DNA from: Microvelia longipes
Lineage: Eukaryota > Arthropoda > Insecta > Hemiptera > Veliidae
DNA length: 64,000 nt
Reading direction: 5' to 3'
Assembly (NCBI GenBank): GCA_018340805.1
Contig: JACMZG010000008.1
Span: forward strand, 82,659,093-82,723,092
Part shown: positions 1-11,100 of the stretch, one piece after another
Layout: every line of letters starts with the position of its first letter
Numbering within the stretch: position 1 is the stretch's first letter
The notes under the pieces: generated by a model
The model's database searches: none
What the model saw: only the letters and a program-made list of their open reading frames with translations
What the model was told of the DNA's origin: nothing
Translations under genes and position numbers: made by a program

Positions 1-179
1 ATTAGATTTAGTACTGATATATCACATCACAATGTCAAACATAAAAGCAAATTTATCTTAAACTAGTAATGCGTTGCATCAAGAACTCACGGCAAAGAAT
101 ACATAAAAAAAATATTAATTTAAACAAGCGAAATGAGTTTATCAAAACATTCGGATGCTTATACTATTTTAAAGTATAA
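1..179. other. AT-rich sequence, no gene recognised
   Basis: Low-complexity AT-rich DNA to the left of the tandem array. I see no coding segment or exon of the AFG1-type gene here. By orientation it belongs to that gene's last visible intron, or to sequence close to its missing 3' exons. Confidence 0.4.
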
Positions 180-1752
180 ACTCAAAAAGGCTCGCATCGC
201 TTGCTAGTTTAGGTATCTTTAACATTTACATAGTAAAAAGGCTCGCTTCGCTCGCTAGATTGCTTATATTAAATATTAATGCTAGTAAAAAGGCTCGCTT
301 CGCTCGCTAGATTGATTATTTATAATAATACAACATTTAAAAATAGGCTGGCTTCGCTCGCTAGATTGCTTATATTTATAATACAATATATTGTAAAAAA
401 GGCTCGCTTCGCTCGCTAGATTGCGTAGATTTATATTATTGCATAGTAAAAAGGCTCGCTTCGCTCGCTTTATTGCGTATATTTATAATAATAAATGGTA
501 AAAGAAGGCTCGCTTCGCTCGCTAGATTGCGTAGATTTATATATGCATGTAAAAAAGGCTCGCTTCGCTCGCTAGATTGCTTATATTTATAATAAAATAT
601 ATTGTAAAAAGGCTCGCTTCGCTCGCTAGATTGCGTTGATTTATATTGATGCAAGTAAAATAGGCTCGCTTCGCTCGCTAGTTGCGTATATTTATAATAC
701 ATAGTAAAAAGGCTCGCTTCGCTCGCTAGATTGCTTATATTTATTATTGCATAGTAAAAAAGGCTCGCTTCGCTCGCTAGATTGCTTATATTTATATAAT
801 ACACGTTAAAATAGGCTCGCTTCGCTCGCTAGATTGCTTATATTTATAATAAATATATTGTAAAAAGGCTCGCTTCGCTCGCTAGATTGCGTAGATTTAT
901 ATGCATAGTAAAAGGCTCGCTTCGCTCGCTATTGCGTATATTTATAATAATAAATGGTAAAAGAAGGCTCGCTTCGCTCGCTAGATTGCGTAGATTTATA
1001 TATGCATGTAAAAAAGGCTCGCTTCGCTCGCTAGATTGCTTATATTTATAATAAAATATATTGTAAAAAAAGGCTCGCTTCGCTCGCTAGATTGCGTAGA
1101 TTTATATTATGCAAGTAAAAAGGCTCGCTTCGCTCGCTAGATTGCTTATATTTATAATAATAGTTAAAAAAAGGCTCGCTTCGCTCGCTAGATTGCTATA
1201 TTTATAATATATTGTAAAAAAGGCTCGCTTCGCTCGCTAGATTATTTAATATTAATGCATAGTAAAAAGGCTCGCTTCGCTCGCTAGATTGCTTTATTTG
1301 TAATAATACAACGTTAAAAATAGGCTCGCTTCGCTCGCTAGATTGCTTATATTTAGTTAAAAATAGGCTCGCTTCGCTCGCTAGATATTTATAATAAGGC
1401 TCGCTTCGCTCGCTAGATTGCTTATATTTAATATTAATGCATAGTAAAAAAGGCTCGCTTCGCTCGCTAGATTGCTTATATTTTATAATGGCTCGCTTCG
1501 CTCGCTAGTTTGCTTATATTTATAATAAAATATATTGTAAAAAAGGCTCGCTCGCTCGCTAGATTGCTTATATTTAATATAATGCATAGTAAAAAAGGCT
1601 CGCTTCGCTCGCTAGATTGCTTATATTTGTTATAATACAACGTTAAAAATAGGCTCGCTTCGCTCGCTAGATTGCTTATATTTAATATTAATGCATATTA
1701 AAAAAGGCTCGCGTATATTTATAATAATAAATGGTAAAAGAAGGCTCGCTTT
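180..1752. repeat. Tandem array, about 30 units of a GC-rich near-palindrome with AT spacer
   Basis: About 30 units of roughly 45-55 bp. Each has a conserved core AAGGCTCGCTTCGCTCGCTA followed by GATTGC and an AT-rich spacer of the type TTATATTTATAATA. The core is a near-palindrome (GCTCGCTTCGCTCGC against GCGAGCGAAGCGAGC). The first unit (near 188) is diverged, one unit near 1543 has lost part of the core, and the last two (near 1707 and 1740) are truncated. Spacer length varies while the core is almost invariant. Open frames across it encode only peptide echoes of the repeat (ASEASLF, SERSEPF), so they are not genes. It lies in the last visible intron of the AFG1-type gene. Confidence 0.9.
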
Positions 1753-2560
1753 AAATTTTTTTTTTGAGTTTATTATTTTAGCCGCCATTTTTAAATTAAT
1801 AAAAAAATTTGAAATGTTGACCATGAAAATATATTTTCTTTTTCTACTCTTTAAGAGCTTTTAAACGATATACAACACGATTTTTTGCTCAAAAATTTTT
1901 TATCCGGTCCGCCATATTGGCCGCCATTTTGAATATATTTTTCGGAATATTACCAAAAACTATACAGCTCTGACATATAGTTAATTTTACTTGTATAAAA
2001 GTATCTAAAGTATATTACAATAGATCTTTATCTTGTAAATTCTTATAAAATTAGTAAAAACTAATTATTATATTAAATTATGGCCGCCATGTTGAATTTT
2101 TCGGAATTTAGTATATAACATTTTTTGTTCTACTAATCAAGAGCTTTACAACGATATATTACTCGAGTTATTCCTTCAATTTTAAATTTTTTGGTTTATT
2201 ATTTTAGCCGCCATTTTTAAATTTTTCAAAAAATTTTTAAATTTTGACCATGAAACATATATTTTCTTTTTCTACTCTTTAAGAGCTTTCAAACGATATA
2301 CAACACGATTTTTTCGCTCAAAATTTTTTTTATCCGGTCCGCCATTTTGGCTGCCATTTTGAAAATATTTTTCGGAATATTACCAAAAACTATACAGCTC
2401 TGACACATAATTAGTTTTACCTGTATACAAAATTTTATCAAAATCGGTCAATTTTTACGGCAGTTATCGCGACACGTACAAACAAACACAACACACAAAC
2501 ACACAAACAAACGCGCCGTCCCAATCTTCTGAAATGTAAGAACTCACTTACGTTCGTTCA
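1753..2560. repeat. Two-unit AT-rich repeat (period about 420 bp) with ACAAAC-rich tail
   Basis: A block containing TTTATTATTTTAGCCGCCAT, ATGAAAATATATTTTC, a TATCCGGTCCGCCAT segment and TTCGGAATATTACC occurs near 1775-1990 and again near 2195-2420. The second copy runs into ACACAAACACACAAACAAAC and a GCGCCGTCCCAATC segment. No coding frame. It may be the non-coding end of a mobile element, but I cannot name the class. Confidence 0.6.
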
Positions 2561-2689
2561 ATTAAAAAAGTGTAAATACATTTTAATAAATAAAAATGTC
2601 AAAACTAAATAACGCTTAAATTTCTAAATAACATTTATAATTATAAATCATCTTTTTAGTTATTTAGTTAAGATAAATAAATTTAAAAT

Positions 2690-4142
2690 TTAATTTTGAA
2701 AAAAATCTTTTAAATGGTACAAAGGATTTTTGAGGAGCAATGCTTTGACTACAGTTCGGAAAGATTTGTTTTCAAGTTTAGTGATTGTGATTGGTAAGTG
2801 ATTGTATAAGTGGATTCCAATCTCTTGAATATGATGTCTCTCTGTCTTGTAGAGTCGAAGTCTTTTAGTTGTGAGTTTAGCCTTCTTTCGAGTCTGGTAA
2901 TTATGAATATTTTCATGTTTTTCTAAACTATTTTTTATGTCATGAATGTAAATTAAGTACTGGTAACATGCCAGGGAATACAAACTTAAAATCCTGCCAG
3001 TTTCAAAAACACTTTTACACGACTCCCGCTGAGACAATTTGTAAATTACTCTCAGAGCCTTTTTTTGCAGAACCAGAATATTATTCGCATTTATTGCGTT
3101 GCACCACACTAGAGTTCCATAAGACATATGGCAATGAAAATATGCAAAGTAAATTGATTTCAATGACTCTAGGGAAAGTTCACAGGATGCGCGTCTCAAC
3201 ATATAAATACCTGTTGACAGTTTTTTACTTAACGAGTTTATATGAGGTTCCCAACTCAATTTGTTATCAATATTGATTCCTAAAAATTTAAATGAGTATA
3301 AGTTCTTGGAGTGCATGTCGTAGTAAGTGCGCTCAGTCTTGTCATCGTTTAGTTTTAATTTATTGGCCCTGCACCAGTCAATAATAATGCCTGTAACCTC
3401 TTGTTCAAGAATATTTAAGTCGTCAGTGTTGTCTGATATCAGTACAGTTCCGTAATCGTCTGCAAATAAAAAAGAAATTAGATTCTTAAATTTCTGTAGA
3501 GCGAACGGTAAGTCATTTATGAAAATTAGGAACAAAATGGGACCTAAAACTGATCCTTGTCTAACTCCAAGGATTATTTCGAGTAGATCAGACTTATCCT
3601 GGCCAAGTTCTACAAACTGAAACCATCCTACTAAGTAAGACTCGATGAAGTTTGCAGATTTTTCATCAAACCCGTAAAATTGTAATTTTATTTTAAGCAT
3701 ACCTGATGAAACTAAGTCAAAAGCCTTTGACAAATCAAAGGCTTTTGACATGACTTTTTTCTTTAAATCTATACTATTTAGACAGCCGTTGATAAATTTA
3801 GTGACTGCTGATATGGTATTCTTTCCTTTTCTATAGCCGAACTGATTTTCAAAAAAAATGTTATTTTCTTCAAAATAATTTACTATCTTGTCACGAGCAC
3901 ATATTTCTATTACTTTAGCTAAAACTGGGATTAGGGATATGGGCCTATAATTTTCATATTTATTTTTTGAACCCTTTTTGAGTATTGGTATTACTCTAGC
4001 TATCTTGAGTATTTCTGGAAATTTACCATTATGAAAAGAAAAATTTATTAAATGAGTTAACGGTTCTACTAATTCTATTGAAAGAGATTTTAATATTTTA
4101 AAACTAAGACCGAATGTGTCTCTACTAGAACTGTTCTTTAAA
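2690..4142 (-). pseudogene. 5'-truncated non-LTR retrotransposon: reverse transcriptase C-terminal part
   Basis: An open minus-strand frame runs from about 4142 down to the stop at 2690. It begins mid-domain, with no endonuclease, and carries reverse transcriptase blocks in order: YRPISLIPVLAKVIE, NQFGYRKG, DLSKAFDLV, GVRQGSVLGPILFLIFINDL, the catalytic-type FADDYGTVL, then LGINIDNKLSWEPHI and a C-terminal domain with QTRKKAKL and IHLYNHLP. A short internal duplication (SKAFDLSKAFDL) sits near 3720-3751. These are typical of jockey-like LINE proteins that copy RNA at the nicked target. Loss of the 5' end is the usual outcome of incomplete reverse transcription. The frame lacks internal stops, so the insertion may be fairly young. 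Family within the LINEs is uncertain. Confidence 0.88.
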
Positions 4143-4169
4143 TTTTGATAAGTTAAGTTAGTTGTTATA

Positions 4170-4207
4170 GTTGTAATAATTACAGCAGTTGCTGTAATTA
4201 TTACAAC
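4170..4207. repeat. Perfect 17-bp inverted repeat with 4-bp loop
   Basis: GTTGTAATAATTACAGC, loop AGTT, then its exact reverse complement. It lies just outside the 5' break of the truncated LINE. Confidence 0.8.
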
Positions 4208-4520
4208 TGCAAAAATCTGTTATGATTTATCTTCACAAACACCTCTGAATTGTATGATATCTCATAAAATAGCAGAAGAAGCTATAAAACTTGTTCACAC
4301 TGCTGGCACGCCACCAAGGAGAAGAAACTGATGATTGCCTCTAAATTGAAATAAGGCCCTATAGTTTTGCCTACCTAACAATTTCACTTTGAACCGCCAA
4401 TGACCATCTCCAACCAAAATTAACATGATTTGGCAGGAGACATTCAGGAGAAGTTGATTTCCCAACTTTTTTAGACTAAAGAATTGGCTGGGAGTTTCTT
4501 TCACGCAAGTGGTTTTTGGT
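4208..4520. other. Unassigned sequence between LINE and BEL element
   Basis: More balanced in base composition than its surroundings. A minus-strand open frame (4295-4504, 69 aa) exists but matches nothing I recognise. The same local sequence resumes after the BEL insertion at 7817, so this segment was contiguous with 7817 onward before that insertion. Confidence 0.35.
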
Positions 4521-4525
4521 AAGAT

Positions 4526-4666
4526 TGTCGCGGAAGCGAAGATTTTTTATTTTTTATATTTTTGTAAAGTGATGTCAAAATATATTGACTTGTGATTTTG
4601 ATGTTTAAGATTTCAAAGACAAAATAGAAAGAGCCTTTTTCTTAACTAGCCGTAGGTTTCGCCACA
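4526..4666 (+). repeat. 5' LTR of BEL element
   Basis: 141 bp, begins TGTCGCGGAAGCG and ends GTTTCGCCACA. It differs from the 3' LTR by only about three changes (one A in a homopolymer, TTTAAGA against TTTGAGA, ACTAGCC against ACTGGCC), which points to recent insertion. Confidence 0.93.
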
Positions 4667-4866
4667 TGGTAGACAGACGCGTGTAGGATTGAAGAGAGCC
4701 TGAGAATTGAAAGAAGAGGACAGTAGTAGCTGAGGACTGGGTTTTAAGGACAGGTATCTCTTTTAGGTTAGGTTCCCGTTAACGCTGGTTGTCGGGAAAT
4801 TTAGTATGGCTGCTTCCACTGCAGGATCGGCAAGACGGGTTTTAGGGCCGGTTAAGAAAAGGTTGG

Positions 4867-6864
4867 TTGACAATCATGGAAAAAGTTCAGAAATGGGTTA
4901 CCAATTTTGATGAGGGTAATTTAGAAGTAGATAAAAGATTGGGTAAAGATTTGCTGGGGAAAATTAAAAATAACTTAGAAAAATTTCGGGAAGTAGTTGC
5001 TAAATTGGAATCAGTTTCTAAAACTCCAGAGGAAATTTCAAAATTTGAGGAGGAGGTAGAATGGCTTACAGAGCTAATGTTGGAAGCTGATGACGCGCTA
5101 ATTGTTTTAGAAAATAGGATGACTTGTGATAGCGCCAGCCAAACCAATAGTAGCTCAGAAAATTCAGGTAATGGAGAAATATCGGCTAAACTGCCAAAAG
5201 TAGTCCTTCCAACCTTTTCTGGGGATCGGCTTAAGTGGTTCGAATTTTGGGGAGAGATTTGAGGCAGCTGTTCATATAAAAGTAGGGTCTCCAAAGTTGA
5301 GAAATTTAATATGCTTAAGCATCAATTGTCTGGAGAAGCTGCTCAAGCTATTGCAGGCTTTGCATTAACAAACGAAAATTATGACACTGCACTTGACTTA
5401 TTAAAGTCTAGATTCGCTAATAAAGACCTTATAGTAGAAAATTTGTACGCAAAATTTAGAAATTTATATCCTTCTAATAGTAGTACCCAAAAGTTAAGAA
5501 TGACCTTGGATCAAATTGAAATATTATGTCGCTCATTAGAGAGTTTGGGAGAGAATATAGAAAATTCGAATACTCTTTCGTTAATTCGATCAAAATTTCC
5601 ATGTGACATACTCTTGCAGGTTGAAGAACTTAAAATGTTTGAGGCGGTAAAAACAAAAGAGGTAAATAGTTTACGTAACAACGAATGTAAAAAACTTAGA
5701 GAGCACTTAACTTTATTAATAGGAAACAAGGAGAGAGTTGGTGCCTTAGGAAAAAGTGATCATTACAGGAACGATCAGGGTTATAAAAGATCGGAACAGT
5801 TTAAGGAAGAAAATAATACTAAAAATCAGGGTACAGCAGGAATGCTATTAGCAGGGCAAACACTTAAGTGCAGGTATTGCGAAGAAACACATTGGACAGA
5901 CGAATGTACTAAGTACGCAACCGTTGAGGCAAGAAAGGAACAACTTAAAGGGTGTTGCTTTAAATGCTTAAAACCAGCCAATCACTCTGCTAGGAACTGC
6001 CATATAAGTAAGTCATGCTATTATTGTCGGAGTCGTTTGCATCACAGGAGCTTATGTCTTAAGAGAAATGAAATAACAGAGAAAACTAAGGAACAAGTAC
6101 ATAATGACGTACAGTTAATGGCAGGGACACCTTTAGTAGCGTTGCAAACAGCAACTGTGGAATTATTTAGTTGTAAATCTCAAAAAGAACTATCGGAGGG
6201 TGCAAAAGGGGTTTATTCCCGGCTTGTTTTTGATAGCGGCAGTCATCGGTCGTACGTTACGGAATCGCTAGCGAGAAGATTAAAGTTAGCTCCTATTCAG
6301 AAAGAAAAGCTAACTGTATCTGTATTTGGTACAGCTAAACCGAAAGTTATTGAGTCATATTTGGTAGAGTGTAAAGTCAAGGTCTTGGATGGATCATACA
6401 TTAATATAATAGCCAACGTAGTACCATTCATAGTAAAAAATGGAGTTGAATTTAATAAACAATTAGAGTATGCTAAGAAAACATTTCCTGACTTAAATTT
6501 GGCAGATAAACCGGAATTTGTTAAAAACAAAACAGAGATAGACATGTTGATTGGGAACAACTATTATTTTGATTTACTAAATTTAGAAAAAATTAAATTG
6601 CTGCCAGGATTATATTTGATTAACTCTAAATTAGGATGGATAATTACTGGAAGAAATTTAGAAGGAAATAATAGTGATAGCCTGGTTAGTTTATTGTCAG
6701 CCAACATTAATATGTCCAAGTTAAATGACAATAAGTCAATTCCCACTGAAAACAGTTTGAATTTAGGAATGAAGGAGAGTAAACGAGATGAAATAGAAGA
6801 CGATTATATAATAAAAATATTTGAAAAAAGTATAAAAATTAAAGAAATTTATTGCTGGCAGTGA
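4867..6864 (+). pseudogene. BEL/Pao Gag-protease region, frameshifted
   Basis: The first frame (4867-5262) encodes an acidic, coiled-coil-like Gag N-terminus ending in the conserved LPTFSGD-type segment. A frame change between about 5245 and 5310 breaks it, and a second frame (5311-6864) continues with the rest of Gag. Three cysteine-rich knuckles follow (near 5867-5905, 5955-6000 and 6016-6054; for example CRYCEETHWTDEC). Next comes a retroviral-type aspartic protease region with the active-site-like DSGSHRSYVT near 6232-6261, then a domain ending LGWIITGR near 6631-6654, as in BEL polyproteins. In the family Gag packages element RNA and the protease matures the polyprotein. The frame stops at 6864, just before the internal deletion. 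Confidence 0.87.
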
Positions 6865-6899
6865 AATAAACATATTCTTAAGAAAGAGTTAAGTACGTT

Positions 6900-7463
6900 C
6901 AAAATAAAAATTATGGAGAAGAACGTTGTAAGTTAGAATTAGATAAATCTAATTTACTCATAGATCAGTTAGACTTATATTTAGTCGAAAAAAATATTAG
7001 ATGTAAGGAAACATTTCTTAATTCAGAATTTGGTCAGAACGAAAGCTTAAGTGCTGATCCAGTTCTTAAAGGGTTATGCAGATTTATCGCTCGTCGTGGC
7101 AATCATAACATAATTTTATCTAAAAACGCAATGCAACTTAAAACAGTTTTTCTTAAGAAAAAAAGGGTTCGTTTAGCGAATGTAGACATTAATGAATTTT
7201 GTGCAGAACGTAGGATTGGATGGCGATGGGTGCCTAAGTTTTTTCTGTGGATGGGAGGGGCCTATGAAAGGCTAATTGGCTTAACCAAACGGTGTTTAAG
7301 AAAAAGCTTAGGTCAAAATTTGTTAACAGTAGAAACGATAAACACCATCGTAGTGGATGTTGAGGCTGTACTAAATTTTCGTCCGCTTGCTTACTTGAGA
7401 GCCGACCCTAGGGAGATACTATCACCGTCCCATTTTACTCAACTAAGACCCCAGACACGTTAG
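6900..7463 (+). pseudogene. BEL/Pao integrase C-terminal remnant
   Basis: After the gag-protease block the coding signal resumes directly in integrase. An RFIARRGN motif near 7081-7104 is followed in another frame by a block with GWRWVPKF, GGAYERLIGLTKR and a NFRPLAY...SPSHFTQL segment (7131-7463). The conserved glutamate after GGAY remains, but the upstream part of the catalytic core and all reverse transcriptase and RNase H sequence are absent. The frame break and deletion make it non-functional. Confidence 0.82.
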
Positions 7464-7671
7464 ATCTTATTATCTTCTAAAATATACCCACTCGAAGTAG
7501 ATGAATACTCAAGAGGCTAGTTGTTCAAGAAGGCTTTATTTTTTTTGCATTTGTTGAGTTTGTTTGTTGTTTATATCGAGCTTTACAAAGGATCAATTTG
7601 ATTAAAAAAGAATAAATACTTCATGATCTCGAAAAAATGACCCGGATCCAGCAATTCTAAGGAGGAGGGAG

Positions 7672-7811
7672 TGTCGCGGAAGCGAAGATTTTTATTTTTT
7701 ATATTTTTGTAAAGTGATGTCAAAATATATTGACTTGTGATTTTGATGTTTGAGATTTCAAAGACAAAATAGAAAGAGCCTTTTTCTTAACTGGCCGTAG
7801 GTTTCGCCACA
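7672..7811 (+). repeat. 3' LTR of BEL element
   Basis: 140 bp, nearly identical to 4526-4666, preceded by the purine tract GGAGGAGGGAG and followed at once by the target duplication AAGAT (7812-7816). Confidence 0.93.
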
Positions 7812-7816
7812 AAGAT

Positions 7817-7973
7817 CTCTCATGGATTCAAGCAGCCAAATATGGAGTTGCTTCATCAGAATAACTTGTTAAGTCTATTTGAATTGAATTAACATGGCCT
7901 AATCATTACCAACTATCATGTCTTATATACATGAATACTAACAAGATCATATGTTTGATTGATGTGGGCTTAC
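7817..7973. other. Intron sequence next to BEL insertion
   Basis: AT-rich intron of the AFG1-type gene between exon 4 and the BEL target site. No coding potential recognised. Confidence 0.5.
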
Positions 7974-8145
7974 CCTAGCACAGATCTCCATGAAAGTAGT
8001 ATCAATAACTTGTCCACAAGTTTTATTAAAGGTAACATTTCTACCCATTATAGTTAAAGTTCTAGGTCTTATTATATCATTCTCCATTGAACAAAGTAAT
8101 TTAAATATTTTATTTAATTCATCGTCAGCATCTACTTCGCCTTTC
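7974..8145 (-). CDS. AFG1L: AFG1-type ATPase exon 4
   Basis: Acceptor GTCTAG|GAAAGG and donor AGG|GTAAGC. Encodes a segment with [29 protein letters not shown] and a TTFMEICAR end, matching the part of AFG1 proteins after the ATPase core. Ends in phase 0. The following exon is not in this window: the remaining roughly 8 kb down to position 1 is repeats and intron. Confidence 0.9.
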
Positions 8146-11100
8146 CTAGACAAAACATTATTTATATTTAAATAAACATTATTTACAAATATTATTGTTG
8201 GACAAAAATGCATTGTTTAGCAATAATTTTTCACATAAACAAAACCTTATGTTTCACAGAAAAATAGTAAGATATTTGGTAAATTTGTTACTCTAATAAA
8301 AGAACTCTAAATGAAGATCAAATTTAGAGTCCCGTCAATGCATTAATGGGATCCAGATTAATGATATATCCAGGTGATCTTGATATAAAGATTTCCAGAG
8401 GAAGTAATCTGGTTTCGCCCATGTTCTGATGTAAAACTGGAGCAAACCTTTTTCTCTTCTAATACTTAATGGGGTTAAGTTGGCTTCTCTGTAGAAAGAC
8501 TTAAGAGGAGGAGAAGTGAAATATCCTCCAGTAGCTACTCTAAGAGCACAGTATAGCGCTATAGATTGCTTTCTGAGATAGATGGAGTTAGTAGAGGAAT
8601 AAGCCACAAAAACATATTCTATTTTGAGCAGAAGAACTGTACGGATAATTTTAAGCATTGAGTCTAGTATTGCAACCCATTTGTAGGATTTGTTAGATGC
8701 ATATCTTTCAACTAGAGAAATTTACCTTAATAGATTTGAAAAATTGTATTTCTTATTTTAAATTATTTTTTAATGAGATGAAACATGGCACATTAGTTGG
8801 TCTTATGTAGGACTATATTGGTTTCCAAATGACCCGAACAGCAAGTTTTACTAATTTAGGACATGTTAATGACAGTGTGAATAAGTCATTAATGAAAGTT
8901 TTCCAGAAAGCACAACTAGACCTAATGATTAATTTTAATACAAAGTTTCAACTCTCTACCATAAACATACAGGCAGCTACTGTGATAAGATGCACACAAG
9001 TATACAGATAGACTACTAGGTAAAAACAAATCAGAAGGTCTTAAAACACGTAATTCAGTGTAACTCCTGTTTTCATATTTTTAGTGCAAATACAATATTT
9101 TTCTTAATAATCATTATACTTGCAAATAAGGAAAATTAACAACTATTAACAATTTTAATCTTTATTAAAATTGTTTTGGATCCCTATGGAGCTAAAATTT
9201 AAACTAATAATGAAATATTTAAAGCTTTATATGTTCACTACTAAAATACACCCTTGCCAACATAGGAATACATAAGTATAGAATATAAAATATTTAATAT
9301 CTTACACGAAATAGGTTTTATCTTGGCCATCTGAAATTCTTGTACGGTAGTCGATCCCTGAATCTAAAGGTATCACATGACTACGTTCTTTAAGTACTTT
9401 TATAAAAGGAACAAAATTAGATCTTTGAAGTCCATTTTTATAGAGGTCATCAGGAGGTCTATTACTTGTTGCTACGACAATAACTCCAAATGAAAATAAT
9501 GCCGTGAATAATCGTTTGAGAATCATGGCATCAGCAATATCAGTTACCTGTAAAATTCAAATTGAATGCATAAACAAAGTTATCCATTATGGTATTAAAT
9601 ATTTCAGGTGTCTAGCATTTAATCTTAAGAAATGTCAGAATAGGATTTGGACCTCTTTTCAATCATAGTTTACAACTATCATTTTGATACAACCGAGTTT
9701 TGCAAAACACAATTATATTGTGTCAATAGTTTACAACCTTTGAAAAACATCAAATAAGTAATCAATAGAAATTTAGGGAGCTATTTATTTATTTATTTTA
9801 TTTATTACAAAAGCCTCTTATGTAGATGTAACATGTCATTATAAAGTATACATATACAAACATAAAAAAATATTAAAAACACAATACACAATTAACTTAA
9901 CAACTAGACATACATTATTTCAATTTTTTTTAAAGTAATTATAGGAGTGAAGGTGGGAAAGGTAGGGTGTAGTCATCACCCCCTAGTCTTGTAGGGTGTA
10001 AGGAGCTAGGGAAGCTAGGAACAACTTTAAGTGGGAGGAGAATCATTTTTAGGATTCAATAGATTTTATAGTGGGGGGCAAGTGATTGTAAAAGGTTATT
10101 GCAAGATTTTAAGGAGCCTGCTGAAAATGAGCTGTACGGCAGTAATGAGGATATAGGTTATGTTTGTTTCTAGTATTAATTCTATGGATGTCAGTGTGAG
10201 ATAGGAATTTGTCAGGGAACTGCCGGATGGATTTACAGGATTTAGAGATTAGGATAGAAGGTAAATAATAAAGGGACTGATTGCTATTCGCAGTTCAAAG
10301 ACCGTAGCAGCACCACTGTCCCTGATAAGAAATTGATCAAAGTTAGATGTGTAAATGGGTTTTATAATTTTTTCTTATTTTTGATGATTTACCTTTAAAT
10401 TTTTTCTTGAAATGATTTATTTTAATTAATTTTAGGGTTTTTAAAGTCACTCTTTCATTGGAAAAACCCTTTTAAATGGGCTGAGTTTTTTAATAAACTG
10501 ATATGAAGGTGAAAATGACATTATCAAATATAATATGTTAAATCTTATATTTATCATTAAACAAATATTTTATCGCAGTTTAATATAAAACAGTGTTTTA
10601 TATTTATATAGATAAATACCAGCTTAAAAACAAACAAATCCAAGTCTGTAGTGAAAAGAGCCTGATTCTATTTTTAAAATCCTGGAATAATCAACGTATT
10701 TATCTATGAAATATCGACAATTTTTATAGCACCAATGGTCATTCTATTAATCTTTAATCCCCAAACAATAAAAAATTATAATATAACCTTCACACCCAGG
10801 ACCCGTGCGTCCGATCAACCTGTTTGAGGTTTTCTGTGGTTTTTCTTAATTTTACAGGCAAATGCCATGTTAAATCATAAAAAGTCAGTCCATAGACTGC
10901 ATAAGAATCCCTCACTGACACCCTCGCAAACTCTTTCTACAATATAAACCCCTTTAAAATACCACCAAAATATCATCTTTTGATAATCCTGCAAAAAAAA
11001 GAAATACCCAAACCAAAAGATATAAAATTATCCTTTTTTTTAAACAAGTTTTTTATTGGCAAAAGTATACAATATTTATTTTGTGTAAAACGGAGCCATA

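Larger units (their letters stand above)
4526..7811 (+). mobile_element. BEL/Pao-type LTR retrotransposon, internally deleted, with intact LTRs
   Basis: Two near-identical terminal repeats (4526-4666 and 7672-7811, TGTCGCGG to GCCACA) enclose a gag-protease region and an integrase C-terminal remnant. The insertion is flanked by the 5-bp duplication AAGAT at 4521-4525 and 7812-7816. A primer-binding-site-like TGG begins at 4667, directly after the 5' LTR. A purine tract GGAGGAGGGAG (7661-7671) directly precedes the 3' LTR. The whole element is only 3.3 kb because the reverse transcriptase, RNase H and most of the integrase are missing between about 6864 and 7050. It lies in an intron of the AFG1-type gene, in the opposite orientation. 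It cannot move on its own but keeps cis signals for mobilisation by a full-length relative. Confidence 0.93.

Noticed and set aside
436..804. 122-codon minus-strand frame in the tandem array
   Set aside because: It is a translation of the repeat unit (ASEASLF and SERSEPF echoes) with frame changes where spacer length varies; no sign of a real protein.
180..1752. Possible CRISPR-like array
   Set aside because: The repeats are in a eukaryotic intron, spacers are related AT-rich sequence and not unique, and no associated genes exist.
4295..4504. 69-codon minus-strand frame next to the BEL insertion, considered as a C-terminal exon of the AFG1-type gene
   Set aside because: It does not match the expected AFG1 C-terminal region and has no fitting splice acceptor in phase.
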